From NCBI RefSeq assembly GCF_009753675.1, contig NZ_WQLV01000002.1, positions 248,001 to 312,000 on the forward strand: a stretch of 64,000 nucleotides of DNA, read 5' to 3'. Position 1 is the first letter of the stretch. Each line of letters starts with the position of its first letter. Made by a program: the position numbers and the translations under genes. A model generated the notes under the pieces. It did no database searches, was not told where the DNA came from, and saw nothing but the letters and a program-made list of their open reading frames with translations. Source of the stretch: Parasedimentitalea huanghaiensis. Lineage in GTDB: Bacteria > Pseudomonadota > Alphaproteobacteria > Rhodobacterales > Rhodobacteraceae. Shown here piece by piece: positions 49,434-58,920 of this stretch.

Positions 49434-49592
49434 TCAAGGCTTGGGATGATCATCCCATTCATCACTGAGTATCCTTTGTGAATCACCTTCCGGATCATCA
49501 TATTGATTGCTGCGCACGGTATATAGAAAACCAAGCAACCCCAGCCCCCCCAGAACCAGCGAAATCGGGATCAAATAAAACAAAACTTGCAT
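49434..49592 (-). CDS. ccoS: cbb3 oxidase assembly protein CcoS
   Basis: Small assembly factor of 52 residues. A hydrophobic helix (residues about 2-25) followed by an acidic tail (DDPEGDSQRIL) is the CcoS pattern. It follows ccoI by four bases and completes the ccoGHIS group. Its length is under the usual ORF-calling limit. Confidence 0.85.
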   Translation of the reverse strand: MQVLFYLIPISLVLGGLGLLGFLYTVRSNQYDDPEGDSQRILSDEWDDHPKP

Positions 49593-49596
49593 GTGC

Positions 49597-51774
49597 TTAC
49601 CTCAACCGAAGGGCATTCAGGGACACTGTAATTGATGAGGTCGACATCGCCAAGGCGGCGATCAGCGGCGTTGCCAAGCCTGCCACCGCCAGCGGCACTG
49701 CAATCACGTTATACAAGGTGGCCAAGCGGAAGTTTTCACGAATGCGCTTGGTGGCACGGTGTGCAACATCACAGGCCTCTGCTATCGGGGTCAGATCCTG
49801 GCCCAACAGCACTATGTCCGACGCAACGCGCGCAGCGTCCAATGCCGAGGCAGGTGAGATCGACACATGCGCAGCCGCTAACGCAGCGGTATCGTTCAGA
49901 CCGTCACCAACCATCAGCACCTTGTGGCCTTGCTCGGACAAGACCTTGATCCGCTCGACTTTATCTTCCGGCAGAGCTTCACCAACCCAATTGGTAATCC
50001 CCAAACGCGCCGCTAAAATCTGAACAGCCCCTTTAGAATCACCTGACACCAGTTGAACCTGTTTACCAGCGCCCAGCAGTGCCTGTACTGCCGCCTCTGC
50101 TCCGGGACGCAACGCATCGGTAAACATAAAGCCCTGCGGGTATTCATCACCGATATCCAACCACGCCGCAGTTACATCGCTCTGCTGCGCCCCAACCCAA
50201 GCCGCGCGGCCCAAACGAACGCGAGAGCCACGAAACGAACCTTCGGTGCCATAGCCTGGCACCTCGTGAATATCGCTGACCGCTGCAGCAGTTATGCCAG
50301 CCTCACCTGCAGCCTGCGCCAGAGACTTTGACAACGGATGCGCCGATGCTTCGGCCAGAGCCAGCGCAATCTCCAGATCGGCTCGCTTGAAATCTGCCAG
50401 ATTGGTCAATTGCGGTGTTCCAGCTGTCAGCGTACCAGTTTTATCGAACACCACTGTGTCCACCTGTGCCAAACGTTCCAGTGCAGTGGCATGTTTGATC
50501 AACATCCCCTTGCGAAACAACCGCCCCGAGGCCGCTGTGGTCACCGCAGGCACCGCCAGTCCCAGCGCACAGGGGCAAGTGATGATCAGTACCGCCGCAG
50601 CAATGTTCAGCGCCGTGCGCAGATCCCAAGAGTACAGATACCAGCCAGCAAAGCTGAGCGCCGACAGGATATGCACCCCCGGCGCATACAGTTTCGCTGC
50701 ATTATCCGCCAAAGACGTATAGCGCGACCGACCGCTCTCAGCGATCGCCACCAAATCGCCCATCCGGTGGAGTGATGTATCTTCACCCACTGTCGTGACC
50801 CGAATGGTCAACGGCCCGGTCAGGTTGACCTCACCTGCCGAAACCCCCTGCCCCTGCTCAGCAAACACCGGCAAGGTTTCCCCGGTCAGCAGCGAACGAT
50901 CCAGCTCAGATTGTCCCGAAACCACCTCACCATCTACAGGCATACGGCCGCCAGGGCGGACCAGGATCAGATCACCAATCGACAGTTCACCAACGGAAAC
51001 TTCGCTTTCAACACCATCACTCAGGCGAATGGCACGGGGAACCTCCAACGCCGCCAGTTCCTCGGCGGCAGATCGCGCCACAGCGCGGGTGCGAAAGTCC
51101 AGATAGCGCCCAGCCAGCAAGAAAAAGGTCAGGGTCAGGGCCGCATCGAAATAGGCGTGTTCCCCCGACAGCGTAGTCTCCCACAGCGAGGTGACCAAGG
51201 CCAGCACCAACGCCAGCACAATTGGCACATCCATGTTCAGCCGACGCACCCGCAAGGCACTCCAGGCGCTTTTGAAAAATGGCTGCGCGGAGAATGCAAT
51301 GGTTGGCAGGGTGATCGCGGCAGATATCCAATGGAACATGTCACGGGTGGCATCCGTCGCCCCGGCCCAGACAGAAACCGACAGCAACATCACGTTCATC
51401 GAGGCAAAACCGGCAACGGCCAACCGCATCAGCAAATCACGGCCTGCCTTGTCACCCTGGGTTGCCGTTAACGTGCCGAGATCCAGCTCATGCGCCTCAT
51501 AGCCCAAATCACCCAACACCGGGATTAAATCGGCGGCGCGCACGTCAGGCTCCGCCTCAATCATTGCCCGCTTCAGGGTCAAGTTGACCCGCGCCGAAGT
51601 TACTCCGGGCGTAGCATTCAAACCCCGTTCCACAGCAGAAATACAGGCCTGGCAGTGAATACCAGGAAGTGACAGCGCCAGCCGGGACGACGTGGGTGCC
51701 TCGTCAACTGCATCTCGCGGAACCGCCAGGCAACCCGGGCAGGCCGCCGCAGAGGGGCGGATTTGAGCCGTCAT
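49597..51774 (-). CDS. ccoI: copper-translocating P-type ATPase CcoI
   Basis: P1B-type ATPase of 725 residues needed for copper delivery to the cbb3 oxidase. N-terminal Cys pair and a heavy-metal domain motif HCQAC (residues 40-44), CPC in the ion channel helix (ITCPCALGLAVPA near residue 398), the phosphorylated DKTGTLT near 440 and MVGDGLNDTAAL near 630. Longer N-terminus and HMA with CxxC fit the FixI/CcoI group, which exports copper out of the cytoplasm for oxidase maturation. Confidence 0.95.
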   Translation of the reverse strand: MTAQIRPSAAACPGCLAVPRDAVDEAPTSSRLALSLPGIHCQACISAVERGLNATPGVTSARVNLTLKRAMIEAEPDVRAADLIPVLGDLGYEAHELDLGTLTATQGDKAGRDLLMRLAVAGFASMNVMLLSVSVWAGATDATRDMFHWISAAITLPTIAFSAQPFFKSAWSALRVRRLNMDVPIVLALVLALVTSLWETTLSGEHAYFDAALTLTFFLLAGRYLDFRTRAVARSAAEELAALEVPRAIRLSDGVESEVSVGELSIGDLILVRPGGRMPVDGEVVSGQSELDRSLLTGETLPVFAEQGQGVSAGEVNLTGPLTIRVTTVGEDTSLHRMGDLVAIAESGRSRYTSLADNAAKLYAPGVHILSALSFAGWYLYSWDLRTALNIAAAVLIITCPCALGLAVPAVTTAASGRLFRKGMLIKHATALERLAQVDTVVFDKTGTLTAGTPQLTNLADFKRADLEIALALAEASAHPLSKSLAQAAGEAGITAAAVSDIHEVPGYGTEGSFRGSRVRLGRAAWVGAQQSDVTAAWLDIGDEYPQGFMFTDALRPGAEAAVQALLGAGKQVQLVSGDSKGAVQILAARLGITNWVGEALPEDKVERIKVLSEQGHKVLMVGDGLNDTAALAAAHVSISPASALDAARVASDIVLLGQDLTPIAEACDVAHRATKRIRENFRLATLYNVIAVPLAVAGLATPLIAALAMSTSSITVSLNALRLR

Positions 51775-51780
51775 CGTGAC

Positions 51781-52254
51781 TTACCCTTTCACATGCAGGA
51801 CAACCCGCTGGGTAAACTCGGTCCCGTTTTTGGCACGGGCCACCATGCGAATGTTCCAGTTTCCTGCCCCCAGTTGAACCGGTGCCACATAGGCCTTGCC
51901 GTCAAATTGGAATTCTGGGTTCTGATCATCCTTTACATGGGTGGCCCGGCCCAAAGTCGCGCTCAGCTTGACGACCTCAACTGGATTGCCTTGCGCATCA
52001 GTGATCTCCAGCTTGACCAGATCATCTGTAGCTGAGGCATAGACGGACCAGCCCAGCGCCTGCTGGGCGGTTCGACGGAGATCAAATTCCTGACTGGCAA
52101 CATATGAATTGCCCACCTCCAGCCCCGGAAAGGTTCTGACCGCGTTCACAGCCAGCGTGATGTTGACCCCGATGATCACTGCAAAGGCACCTCCAAAGAC
52201 CATCAGAGCATGTTTGCCGGTGAATTCACGTTGAGGTTTAGGCGTCGTCATCAC
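51781..52254 (-). CDS. ccoH: cbb3 oxidase accessory protein CcoH/FixH
   Basis: Membrane protein of 157 residues with one N-terminal helix (about 16-38) and a periplasmic beta domain (FDLRRTAQQALGWSVY, YVAPVQLGAGNWNIRMVA), the FixH/CcoH plan. It begins directly after the ccoG stop and ends six bases before ccoI, consistent with the conserved ccoGHIS order. Confidence 0.93.
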   Translation of the reverse strand: MMTTPKPQREFTGKHALMVFGGAFAVIIGVNITLAVNAVRTFPGLEVGNSYVASQEFDLRRTAQQALGWSVYASATDDLVKLEITDAQGNPVEVVKLSATLGRATHVKDDQNPEFQFDGKAYVAPVQLGAGNWNIRMVARAKNGTEFTQRVVLHVKG

Positions 52255-53691
52255 TCAGTTTTCCTTACCGTTGAAGGTGGTATCGCGATAAGCGCGCTCA
52301 CCATTGGCATTGTCCTCGACCCAGATCCGGAACGGAATCGCACTGCTGGTCGATGGCACTGTCCCTTTTGGACTGATCACATAAACGCGTTGCAGGTGCG
52401 CGGCGTTTGCAGGGACCGGGACCGACGCATAAGGCGTGCCTTCCAACTGCACCCGCAACGTCGCGTCGCCTGTAACGGATAGCTGGAACTGGCGTTCTTC
52501 ACCATGCTTGTTGCGCAGTCGTACGTCATAAGTATTCCGGACCGAGCCATCCGACAACACAACATATGTCGGGTTACGTACAGGCGCGACCGTCAGCTCA
52601 ATATCTGGACGAATGAACAGGGCAAACACCAATCCAAACCCGACCAACAACCACATCACGGTATACATGATAGTGCGCGGTCGTAGGATGTGTTTCCAGA
52701 TATTGCGGGGCTCCTGCCCAACCCGACCATCAGTTTCATCGCTGACCGCCATATAGTCGATCAACCCACGTGGCTTGCCGATCTTGGCCATCATATCATC
52801 GCAGGCGTCGATACACAGGGCACAGGTTATACATTCCATCTGCTGACCGTCGCGGATATCGATCCCCACAGGACACACATTGACACAGGCCATGCAGTCA
52901 ATGCAGTCACCCTGAGGCTCTGCGGCCTGATCTGCGGTTTTGCGCAGCTTGCCACGCGGTTCGCCGCGCCACTCACGATAGCCAACGACCAGTGTGTCTT
53001 CGTCCATCATTGCCGCCTGAATGCGCGGCCATGGACAGGCGTAAATACAGATTTGTTCGCGGGCGAAGCCCCCAAAGAAAAACGTCGTAAGTGTCAAAAC
53101 CGCCATCGTGGTATATGCGATTGGATGCGCATTGCCGGTTATCAGATCAACCAACAGCGTTGGCGCATCTGCAAAATAGAACACCCAAGCCCCGCCGGTG
53201 GCCAAACCAATCAACAACCAGCTTACCCATTTGGTTAGTCGCAACCGCACCTTGCGAAAGTCCAGTTTCTTCTGGTGATGCAGGCGCAGGCGCGCATTGC
53301 GGTCGCCCTCTATCCATCGCTCCACCAGTATATAGAGATCAGTCCAAACTGTCTGCGGGCAAGCATAGCCGCACCAAACCCGACCCAAAGCCGAGGTGAA
53401 CAGAAACAATCCCAAACCAGCCATAATCAGCAGGCCCGCGACGAAATAAAATTCGTGCGGCCAGATTTCGATCCAGAAAAAGTAAAAGCGCCGGTTGGCC
53501 AAATCCAGGAGTACTGCTTGATCCGGAAGGCTTGGTCCGCGATCCCAACGGATCCAGGGGGTCAAGTAATAGATCCCCAGCGTCACGGCCATAATAATCC
53601 ACTTAAGATTGCGGAAAGGGCCCGACACCCGTTTCGGAAAGATTGGCTCCCTAGCTTGGTATAGGCTGGGGGCTGGATTGGAATCGCTCAC
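52255..53691 (-). CDS. ccoG: cbb3 oxidase accessory protein CcoG/FixG
   Basis: Iron-sulfur membrane protein of 478 residues; in the family it reduces or handles copper during oxidase assembly. Two 4Fe-4S clusters are marked by IDCMACVNVCPVGID near residue 259 and MECITCALCIDAC near residue 279. Membrane helices lie before and after, and a C-terminal Ig-like domain follows (about 380-478). An FNR-like box lies 61-74 bases before its start, so it is probably induced under low oxygen. Confidence 0.95.
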   Translation of the reverse strand: MSDSNPAPSLYQAREPIFPKRVSGPFRNLKWIIMAVTLGIYYLTPWIRWDRGPSLPDQAVLLDLANRRFYFFWIEIWPHEFYFVAGLLIMAGLGLFLFTSALGRVWCGYACPQTVWTDLYILVERWIEGDRNARLRLHHQKKLDFRKVRLRLTKWVSWLLIGLATGGAWVFYFADAPTLLVDLITGNAHPIAYTTMAVLTLTTFFFGGFAREQICIYACPWPRIQAAMMDEDTLVVGYREWRGEPRGKLRKTADQAAEPQGDCIDCMACVNVCPVGIDIRDGQQMECITCALCIDACDDMMAKIGKPRGLIDYMAVSDETDGRVGQEPRNIWKHILRPRTIMYTVMWLLVGFGLVFALFIRPDIELTVAPVRNPTYVVLSDGSVRNTYDVRLRNKHGEERQFQLSVTGDATLRVQLEGTPYASVPVPANAAHLQRVYVISPKGTVPSTSSAIPFRIWVEDNANGERAYRDTTFNGKEN

Positions 53692-53751
53692 GGAATCACT
53701 CCGGTTGTTGGCATGCTGCCAGCCTTGTCCCAGAAGCAGTTCACGTCAACT

Positions 53752-53765
53752 TTGACGTGGATCAA
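53752..53765 (-). promoter_or_regulatory. FNR-like box upstream of ccoG
   Basis: TTGACGTGGATCAA matches the FNR/FnrL consensus TTGATNNNNATCAA at 9 of 10 fixed positions and lies 61-74 bases before the ccoG start, the usual distance for an activated promoter. Confidence 0.75.
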
Positions 53766-53787
53766 AAACTGCATCACAAACACATGT

Positions 53788-54666
53788 TTATGAGCTCATG
53801 TTCTTTTGGCGCCGTAACCATTGAACAAAGCTCCGCGCAGAGGGGCGCAACACTCCTGGACGGATCACAATATGATATCCACGTTGGTCCGTTTCACAAA
53901 ACAGCTCCACCAATCGTCCAGATTTAAGATCATCCTCAACAAAATGCCGCACCGTCACCACCACCCCCTGCCCGGACCTCACCCCATCCAACAACAAATT
54001 CCCGGGCACCTGCACCCGGCTGACCCAACCTGAGGGGCTCACGCCATAAGATTCCAGCCAGTTGGTAGATTCAGTCGTGCCCAACTCATCCAACCAAGGG
54101 TAATTGACTAAATCTGCAGGCGTTCTGCCTTCCTTGACCGGCACCAACCCAGGCGCGGCAACGATGACCATTGGCGAGGCCAACAACATTTCCACGTCAT
54201 GACCTGGCCAGCCCCCCTGCCCATACCGAATGGCTATATCAACCCCACCAGGGGTTAGTGCGACCAGCTCTGGTGAGGGATCCAGCATCAAATTAATTTC
54301 GGGGTGCAAGGCGCGAAACCCAGGCAGGCGCGGCATCAACCAAGACGCCGCGAACGAAGATGTGCAAGAAATATGCAGTGGCCGGTTGGCGTCAGCCCCC
54401 TTTAAGTCCTGAACAGCCGCACCAATTGCACCAAAGCCGAGATCCAGAGCACGGGCCAGCTGTTCGCCCTTTTCGGTCAGGGACAAAGCGCGCCCCGAGC
54501 GATCTAGCAACCCAACGCCCAGATGGGCCTCCAGTGCTCTAAGGTGCTGACTGATGGCAGCATGGCTTACATTAAGCGCAGCACCGGCAAGTTTAACATT
54601 TCCGGCCTCTGAAAAGGCTGCAAACGCCCGAAGCGATGCCATTGGGGGGATATCACGCCAGTTCAT
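53788..54666 (-). CDS. LysR family regulator (GcvA-like)
   Basis: LysR-type regulator of 292 residues with an N-terminal HTH (AAFSEAGNVKLAGAALNVSHAAISQHLRALE) and the substrate-binding domain after about residue 90. It resembles GcvA/TrpI-type members. Divergent from a 73-codon gene at 54766. Its AAGGA Shine-Dalgarno lies in one arm of a 10-bp inverted repeat (see 54674-54740). Confidence 0.88.
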   Translation of the reverse strand: MNWRDIPPMASLRAFAAFSEAGNVKLAGAALNVSHAAISQHLRALEAHLGVGLLDRSGRALSLTEKGEQLARALDLGFGAIGAAVQDLKGADANRPLHISCTSSFAASWLMPRLPGFRALHPEINLMLDPSPELVALTPGGVDIAIRYGQGGWPGHDVEMLLASPMVIVAAPGLVPVKEGRTPADLVNYPWLDELGTTESTNWLESYGVSPSGWVSRVQVPGNLLLDGVRSGQGVVVTVRHFVEDDLKSGRLVELFCETDQRGYHIVIRPGVLRPSARSFVQWLRRQKNMSS

Positions 54667-54673
54667 CTGTAAG

Positions 54674-54740
54674 CTGTCCTTACATTATGCCATTCGTATT
54701 GAGTCGCATTTTCCGCTCAAAATATCAACAGTAAGGACAG
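54674..54740. promoter_or_regulatory. 10-bp inverted repeat between LysR and small gene
   Basis: CTGTCCTTAC at 54674-54683 and GTAAGGACAG at 54731-54740 form an exact inverted repeat 47 bases apart in the divergent promoter region. It may be the LysR operator; the left arm also carries the LysR ribosome site. Confidence 0.45.
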
Positions 54741-54765
54741 GATCACCCAAACAGAGGACATCACG

Positions 54766-54987
54766 ATGCTGAATATTTTTGCCAACACATTCCGGATCGC
54801 CACTGGCCTGGAGCAGGCTCACACGCAGAGCAGACCCTTTGCAGACGAAAAACCGCAGGAAGCCTGGCTGCCTGAGGGGCACTGGTGGCGGCGCTCCGAT
54901 CGCAACCTTAGCTCTGCGGAACACCGGTCAAAGGAAACCAAACGGCACGCAACACGCGAAACCAGACCAGATCCGCAGGATGTTTGA
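54766..54987 (+). CDS. small uncharacterised protein divergent from LysR
   Basis: A 73-residue, charged protein (MLNIFANTFRIATGLEQAH at its start) with many Arg, Glu and His residues in its second half and no obvious membrane helix. GAGGA lies eight bases before ATG 54766. Divergent orientation from a LysR gene suggests it is the target. I recognise no family; DUF1127-like small proteins are sometimes found in such places, but the YRRL-type motif is absent. Confidence 0.5.
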   Translation: MLNIFANTFRIATGLEQAHTQSRPFADEKPQEAWLPEGHWWRRSDRNLSSAEHRSKETKRHATRETRPDPQDV

Positions 54988-55164
54988 GAAAAAAGCGTCG
55001 GCCTTCCAGGAAACGCGCGAACAGATCGGAAAGCCGACGCTTAGCCCAAACCACTTGCGAACAAGCGAAATGGGTATTTTTGACACCCCCCAGACCGTCA
55101 AGGGGGATGGCCGCCCCAGGAAGTGTCGTTGCAGTTATTAAATCACCAATTTGTCCAGCCTTAT

Positions 55165-55178
55165 TTGATCCGGATCAA
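55165..55178 (+). promoter_or_regulatory. FNR box upstream of DUF2270 gene
   Basis: TTGATCCGGATCAA fits the FNR consensus exactly and is the strongest box in the window. It lies about 72 bases before the DUF2270 start codon, within range of a promoter. Confidence 0.82.
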
Positions 55179-55249
55179 ACACCGAACAAAGTTTGACCCT
55201 TTGCCCCCAGAAACTACCCTTTTACTGAACAGGGGCTGGAGGACGGGGA

Positions 55250-55924
55250 GTGGAGGAGCAACACATTGAGCGCAAAACCCTGAACCAGGCCGAAATTGGC
55301 GCTGTGGCGCACCTCTATCGGGGCGAAGTCTATCGCAGCACCATTTGGCGCACCCGACTCGACACCACCACCAATTGGGCAGTCGTAACACTGGGCGTGG
55401 CGCTGTCGATCACCTTTTCTTCCCCCAATGCATCACCTCTCCCTCTGATCTTGGTCGGTATTCTGATTATTTTCTTCCTGCTGCTCGAAGCCCGGCGCTA
55501 TCGCTATTTCAACGTTTTCCGCGCACGCGCACGCTGGTTGGAGCGTCACTTTTACGCACCACTGCTGTATGACGGCGACCTGCATATGGAGGAAAACTGG
55601 CAGAAAGTACTGGCAGAAGACTACCTGCGGCCAGAATACCACGTCAGCTATATGACCTCGGTAGGGCGGCGGATCCGGCACAACTACCTATGGATCCTGC
55701 TCATCCAGTCACTCGCCTATGCGGGAAAGCTGGTGGTGCACCCGACCCCTATCACCTCACTCCTGCAAGGCGTAGAGCGAGCCGATGTTGGCCCACTGCC
55801 GGGTGAACTGGTAATAGGCGTTGGTGTGATCTACGTGGTGACCTGGAGCAGCATCGCCTTGTGGAGTGGATGGAGCGACGCAGCCCGCGCTGAAGTCCGC
55901 CACTCAAATTCTTACATGGGATAG
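55250..55924 (+). CDS. DUF2270 membrane protein
   Basis: A 224-residue protein with at least three hydrophobic segments (about 44-60, 64-80 and near the end at about 185-205) and the DUF2270 stretch EARRYRYFNVFRARARWLERHFYAPLL. GTG at 55250 is used as start, GGGGA nearby as ribosome site. The perfect FNR box upstream and the location next to cbb3 oxidase genes fit the pattern seen for DUF2270 genes in related bacteria, pointing to a role in low-oxygen growth. Confidence 0.82.
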   Translation: MEEQHIERKTLNQAEIGAVAHLYRGEVYRSTIWRTRLDTTTNWAVVTLGVALSITFSSPNASPLPLILVGILIIFFLLLEARRYRYFNVFRARARWLERHFYAPLLYDGDLHMEENWQKVLAEDYLRPEYHVSYMTSVGRRIRHNYLWILLIQSLAYAGKLVVHPTPITSLLQGVERADVGPLPGELVIGVGVIYVVTWSSIALWSGWSDAARAEVRHSNSYMG

Positions 55925-55935
55925 ACAGTGGCGCC

Positions 55936-56838
55936 CTAGCAAGCGTTCGCATGCTTAGGGACCTCTTGAATCAGGTACTCCACAAAGGCACGCACCTTGG
56001 GCTGCACAATACGGTGATAGGGCTGCACCAGATAGATGTCTTGCACCTGTCGCGGCAACGATGGCATCGCATCCTCAACCTCTCCACTCATTAACGCATC
56101 TTGCGACAGGTAGTCAGGCAGGTAAGCAATCCCAAGTCCGGCAATGGCAGCGTCCAACTGGCACTGCCCATCATTTATGCACAATCCGCCTTTGGCACGC
56201 ACCTGCCGCAACTCGCCATTTGGCGCTTCCAGTTTCCACACACACCGACTGGAGATATTGGAGGCATGGATAAGGTTGAAGTCCGTCAGTTGATTGATAG
56301 TTTTAGGGCGCCCTCGCTGGGCGAGGTATTCAGGGCTCGCCAGCAGGCGCATCCGGGTTTCTGTCAATTTCCGTGCTCGCAGACTGCTATCTTCCAGCGG
56401 CCCAACCCGAATTGCCAGATCAAACCCTTCGGACACCAGCTCCACCCGGCGTTGGCACAGGACGACATCCAATGTCACCTGTGGATATAGATTTAGGAAT
56501 TCCGGAAGCAGTTCCGAAAGGTGTTTGACGCCAAAATCCGTCGCACAGGTGACCCGCAACAACCCAGCTGGTTCGCTTTGCATGGCCGAGACCAGCGCAT
56601 CTGCTTCACCTGCGTCGTTCAGCACGCGGCGAGCCCGATCATAATAGGCCATCCCAATGTCGGTTGGCCCGACCCTGCGAGTGGTCCGGTTCAGCAACCG
56701 AGCACCCAATCTGTTTTCCAGACTGGAAACGTGTTTGGAAATTGCAGATTTGGAGAGGCCCATTTTATGGGCCGCATCCGTGAACCCACCCTGGTCCACT
56801 ACCTCAGCAAAAGCTTCCATTTCAGTCAGTCTGTCCAT
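55936..56838 (-). CDS. LysR family transcriptional regulator
   Basis: LysR-type regulator of 300 residues (CrgA/AaeR-like group). HTH at about 15-45 (GGFTDAAHKMGLSKSAISKHVSSLENRLGARLL), effector domain after residue 85. The AT-rich region upstream carries a palindrome at 56905-56921 and no gene reads divergently from it, so it may be an orphan, autoregulated regulator. Located between the DUF2270 gene and ccoP. Confidence 0.88.
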   Translation of the reverse strand: MDRLTEMEAFAEVVDQGGFTDAAHKMGLSKSAISKHVSSLENRLGARLLNRTTRRVGPTDIGMAYYDRARRVLNDAGEADALVSAMQSEPAGLLRVTCATDFGVKHLSELLPEFLNLYPQVTLDVVLCQRRVELVSEGFDLAIRVGPLEDSSLRARKLTETRMRLLASPEYLAQRGRPKTINQLTDFNLIHASNISSRCVWKLEAPNGELRQVRAKGGLCINDGQCQLDAAIAGLGIAYLPDYLSQDALMSGEVEDAMPSLPRQVQDIYLVQPYHRIVQPKVRAFVEYLIQEVPKHANAC

Positions 56839-56904
56839 TCACAACTCCTGTGCTTGCAGGATGCATTTGTGTCCGAGGGGCAACGATTTCAATCGAAACT
56901 AATA

Positions 56905-56921
56905 AAATTGTTTGACAATTT
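56905..56921. promoter_or_regulatory. LysR-type palindrome
   Basis: AAATTGT-TTG-ACAATTT, an exact 7-bp inverted repeat, with a fitting T-N11-A core, 67 bases upstream of the LysR start codon in a very AT-rich stretch. Likely an autoregulatory site. Confidence 0.5.
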
Positions 56922-56985
56922 ATATAGATTTCGAATCGACACATTTGGTGAGTGAGAAACGGCGATCCTCCGCCGATCCAAAGGC

Positions 56986-57013
56986 AAAACGCAGCGCCAG
57001 GGCGCTGCGTTTT
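56986..57013 (-). terminator. terminator after ccoNOQP
   Basis: AAAACGCAGCGCC pairs with GGCGCTGCGTTTT with almost no loop, giving T-runs on both strands, 75 bases after the ccoP stop. Confidence 0.8.
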
Positions 57014-57021
57014 CCTTGGCT

Positions 57022-57035
57022 ATGATCTACATCAA
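57022..57035. promoter_or_regulatory. near-consensus FNR box beyond ccoP
   Basis: ATGATCTACATCAA differs from TTGATNNNNATCAA only at the first base. It lies between the ccoP stop and a terminator, with no gene start close by: the next start, that of the LysR gene, is 184 bases away. It might drive a small RNA or be neutral. Confidence 0.45.
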
Positions 57036-57087
57036 AGCCCCTTGTTTTGTTGACCGAAGCAATCAAGCCAGATCTGGCTGTCTCACC

Positions 57088-57957
57088 CTACTCGCCACCA
57101 CCCAACTGGTGGACATAAGCTGTAACAGCGCGAATCTGCCATTCGGTCAGGCGTGTGTTCCAGGCTGGCATCACACCATAACGTGCGTTACTCACGGTCT
57201 CTGTCAGTGTTTCGTGATCACCGCCATACAACCACAGTGCATCTGCCAGATTTGGCGCACCCTGATCCCGATCACCAGTGCCGTCTTCAGCATGGCAGGA
57301 TGAACAGTTGTCTTCAAAAACAACCGCGCCATCAGCCACTTTGGATGCATCCACCGGATCACCGGACAAAGACATGACAAAGTTCACAACCTGATCGATC
57401 TCTTCCTTCTCCAGAAGCTCATCGCGGCCAAAGGCAGGCATTTCTGAATAGCGGGTCTCGTCATTATCATCGCTACGAATACCGTGGGTGACAGTTGTAT
57501 GGATCGCCTCCATATCACCGCCCCACAACCAGCTATCATCCAAGAGGTTCGGGTACCCCTTGGCGCCAGCCGCACCAGAACCATGACACTGGGCGCACCA
57601 GGTCATGAACACTGCGTTACCCGCTGATGAAGCATAGGCATTTAGCTCGGCATCACTGGTGATCGCAGTCAACTCAACCGAAGCCAACTTGGCGTTGATC
57701 GCCGCATTGGATTCTTCAACCGCTGCAATCTCAGCCGCGACATTGGCGCGTGTTGACCAGCCCAGCATACCAGTTGTGGCTTGGTTGATCATCGGCCAGG
57801 CCGGATAGGCAATCGTATAGCCGATACCCCAGATGATGGTCAGATAGAGGCACCACAACCACCAGCGTGGCATTGGGTTATCGAACTCTTCGATCCCATC
57901 CCACACGTGACCGGTGGTATTCGGATCGCCCTCGAACTTTTTAGATTTTTTTGTCAT
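57088..57957 (-). CDS. ccoP: cbb3-type cytochrome c oxidase subunit III
   Basis: Di-heme cytochrome c subunit of 289 residues. One membrane helix (about 31-52) is followed by two heme c sites, CAQCH (about residue 121) and CSSCH (about residue 220). The start overlaps the ccoQ stop by four bases. Passes electrons from cytochrome c to CcoO/CcoN. Confidence 0.95.
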   Translation of the reverse strand: MTKKSKKFEGDPNTTGHVWDGIEEFDNPMPRWWLWCLYLTIIWGIGYTIAYPAWPMINQATTGMLGWSTRANVAAEIAAVEESNAAINAKLASVELTAITSDAELNAYASSAGNAVFMTWCAQCHGSGAAGAKGYPNLLDDSWLWGGDMEAIHTTVTHGIRSDDNDETRYSEMPAFGRDELLEKEEIDQVVNFVMSLSGDPVDASKVADGAVVFEDNCSSCHAEDGTGDRDQGAPNLADALWLYGGDHETLTETVSNARYGVMPAWNTRLTEWQIRAVTAYVHQLGGGE

Positions 57958-58166
57958 GTCCTCGCCTCCTTGGATGCGGCGGGTGTGTCTACGCCCGACT
58001 GGGGCGCAGGTGCGTCAACGTGGCGAAACGGGATATTGGCAACGTCCTGATAGACCTTTGTACTGCCAGGGCGAAACGCCCAGAGGACAACAGTCACAAA
58101 GACAACAAACAGGAACAATAACATCCAGCTATCTGCGAATTCCCGAAGGAGAGTATAGATTTCCAT
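57954..58166 (-). CDS. ccoQ: cbb3-type cytochrome oxidase subunit CcoQ
   Basis: Small subunit of 70 residues with one helix (about residues 14-31) and a polar tail, between ccoO and ccoP in the invariant order. It stabilises the oxidase core. Confidence 0.92.
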   Translation of the reverse strand: MEIYTLLREFADSWMLLFLFVVFVTVVLWAFRPGSTKVYQDVANIPFRHVDAPAPQSGVDTPAASKEART

Positions 58167-58177
58167 GTTCCCCTCCC

Positions 58178-58906
58178 TTAGCGGCTTGCAACAGGGGTGA
58201 AGGTCGAGAAATCAACCAATGTCCCCAGCATCTGCAAATACGCCACCAGCGCGTCCATTTCGGTCAATTGCGGCTGACCGTCAAAGTTGCGCACACTCAC
58301 TTTGTCACCATAGCGTTCGAGTAGACCATCATAGTCACTGTCCGGATCGGCCTGAGCCCTAAAGTCAGCCTGCGCACTGGCGATCATCTCATCTGTGTAA
58401 GGAACACCCACCATTGCGTTAGTAGCGATAAGATCAGCGACATATTTGCCATCAATCACGGTGCGCTCCAAGAAGCCGTATTTTGGCATCACAGACTCCG
58501 GCACCACAGACTGCGGGTCACGCAGGTGATCTGCCTGCCACTCATCCGAGTAACGTCCCCCAACCCGAGCCAAGTCCGGTCCGGTCCGTTTTGAACCCCA
58601 CTGATGCGGGTGGTCGTACTTGGACTCTGCGGCCAGTGAGTAGTGACCATAGCGTTCCACTTCGTCACGCATTGGGCGAATCATCTGGCTGTGGCAGGTG
58701 TAACACCCTTCACGGACATAGATATCCCGCCCTGTCAGCTCCAGCGGAGTGTAGGGGCGCATGCCCTCTACATCTTCGATGGTGTTTTCCAGCCAGAACA
58801 GTGGTGCAATCTGCACCAGACCGCCGATGGACACGACCAGCAAGCTGCAAACCAGCAGCAGGGTCGCGTTGGTCTCGAGGACCTTGTGTTTGTCGAGAAA
58901 TGACAT
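58178..58906 (-). CDS. ccoO: cbb3-type cytochrome c oxidase subunit II
   Basis: Mono-heme cytochrome c subunit of 242 residues. An N-terminal anchor (about 15-36) precedes the heme c motif CYTCH (about 68-72) and typical [14 protein letters not shown]-like stretch ([16 protein letters not shown]). A gap of 14 bases follows ccoN. Confidence 0.95.
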   Translation of the reverse strand: MSFLDKHKVLETNATLLLVCSLLVVSIGGLVQIAPLFWLENTIEDVEGMRPYTPLELTGRDIYVREGCYTCHSQMIRPMRDEVERYGHYSLAAESKYDHPHQWGSKRTGPDLARVGGRYSDEWQADHLRDPQSVVPESVMPKYGFLERTVIDGKYVADLIATNAMVGVPYTDEMIASAQADFRAQADPDSDYDGLLERYGDKVSVRNFDGQPQLTEMDALVAYLQMLGTLVDFSTFTPVASR

Positions 58907-58920
58907 TGTTTCAGTCCTCC

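Noticed and set aside
54993-55042. AAGCGTCGGC/GCCGACGCTT stem as a terminator after the 73-codon gene
   Set aside because: The loop is 30 bases and the T-run is on the wrong strand; kept only as an uncertain structure.
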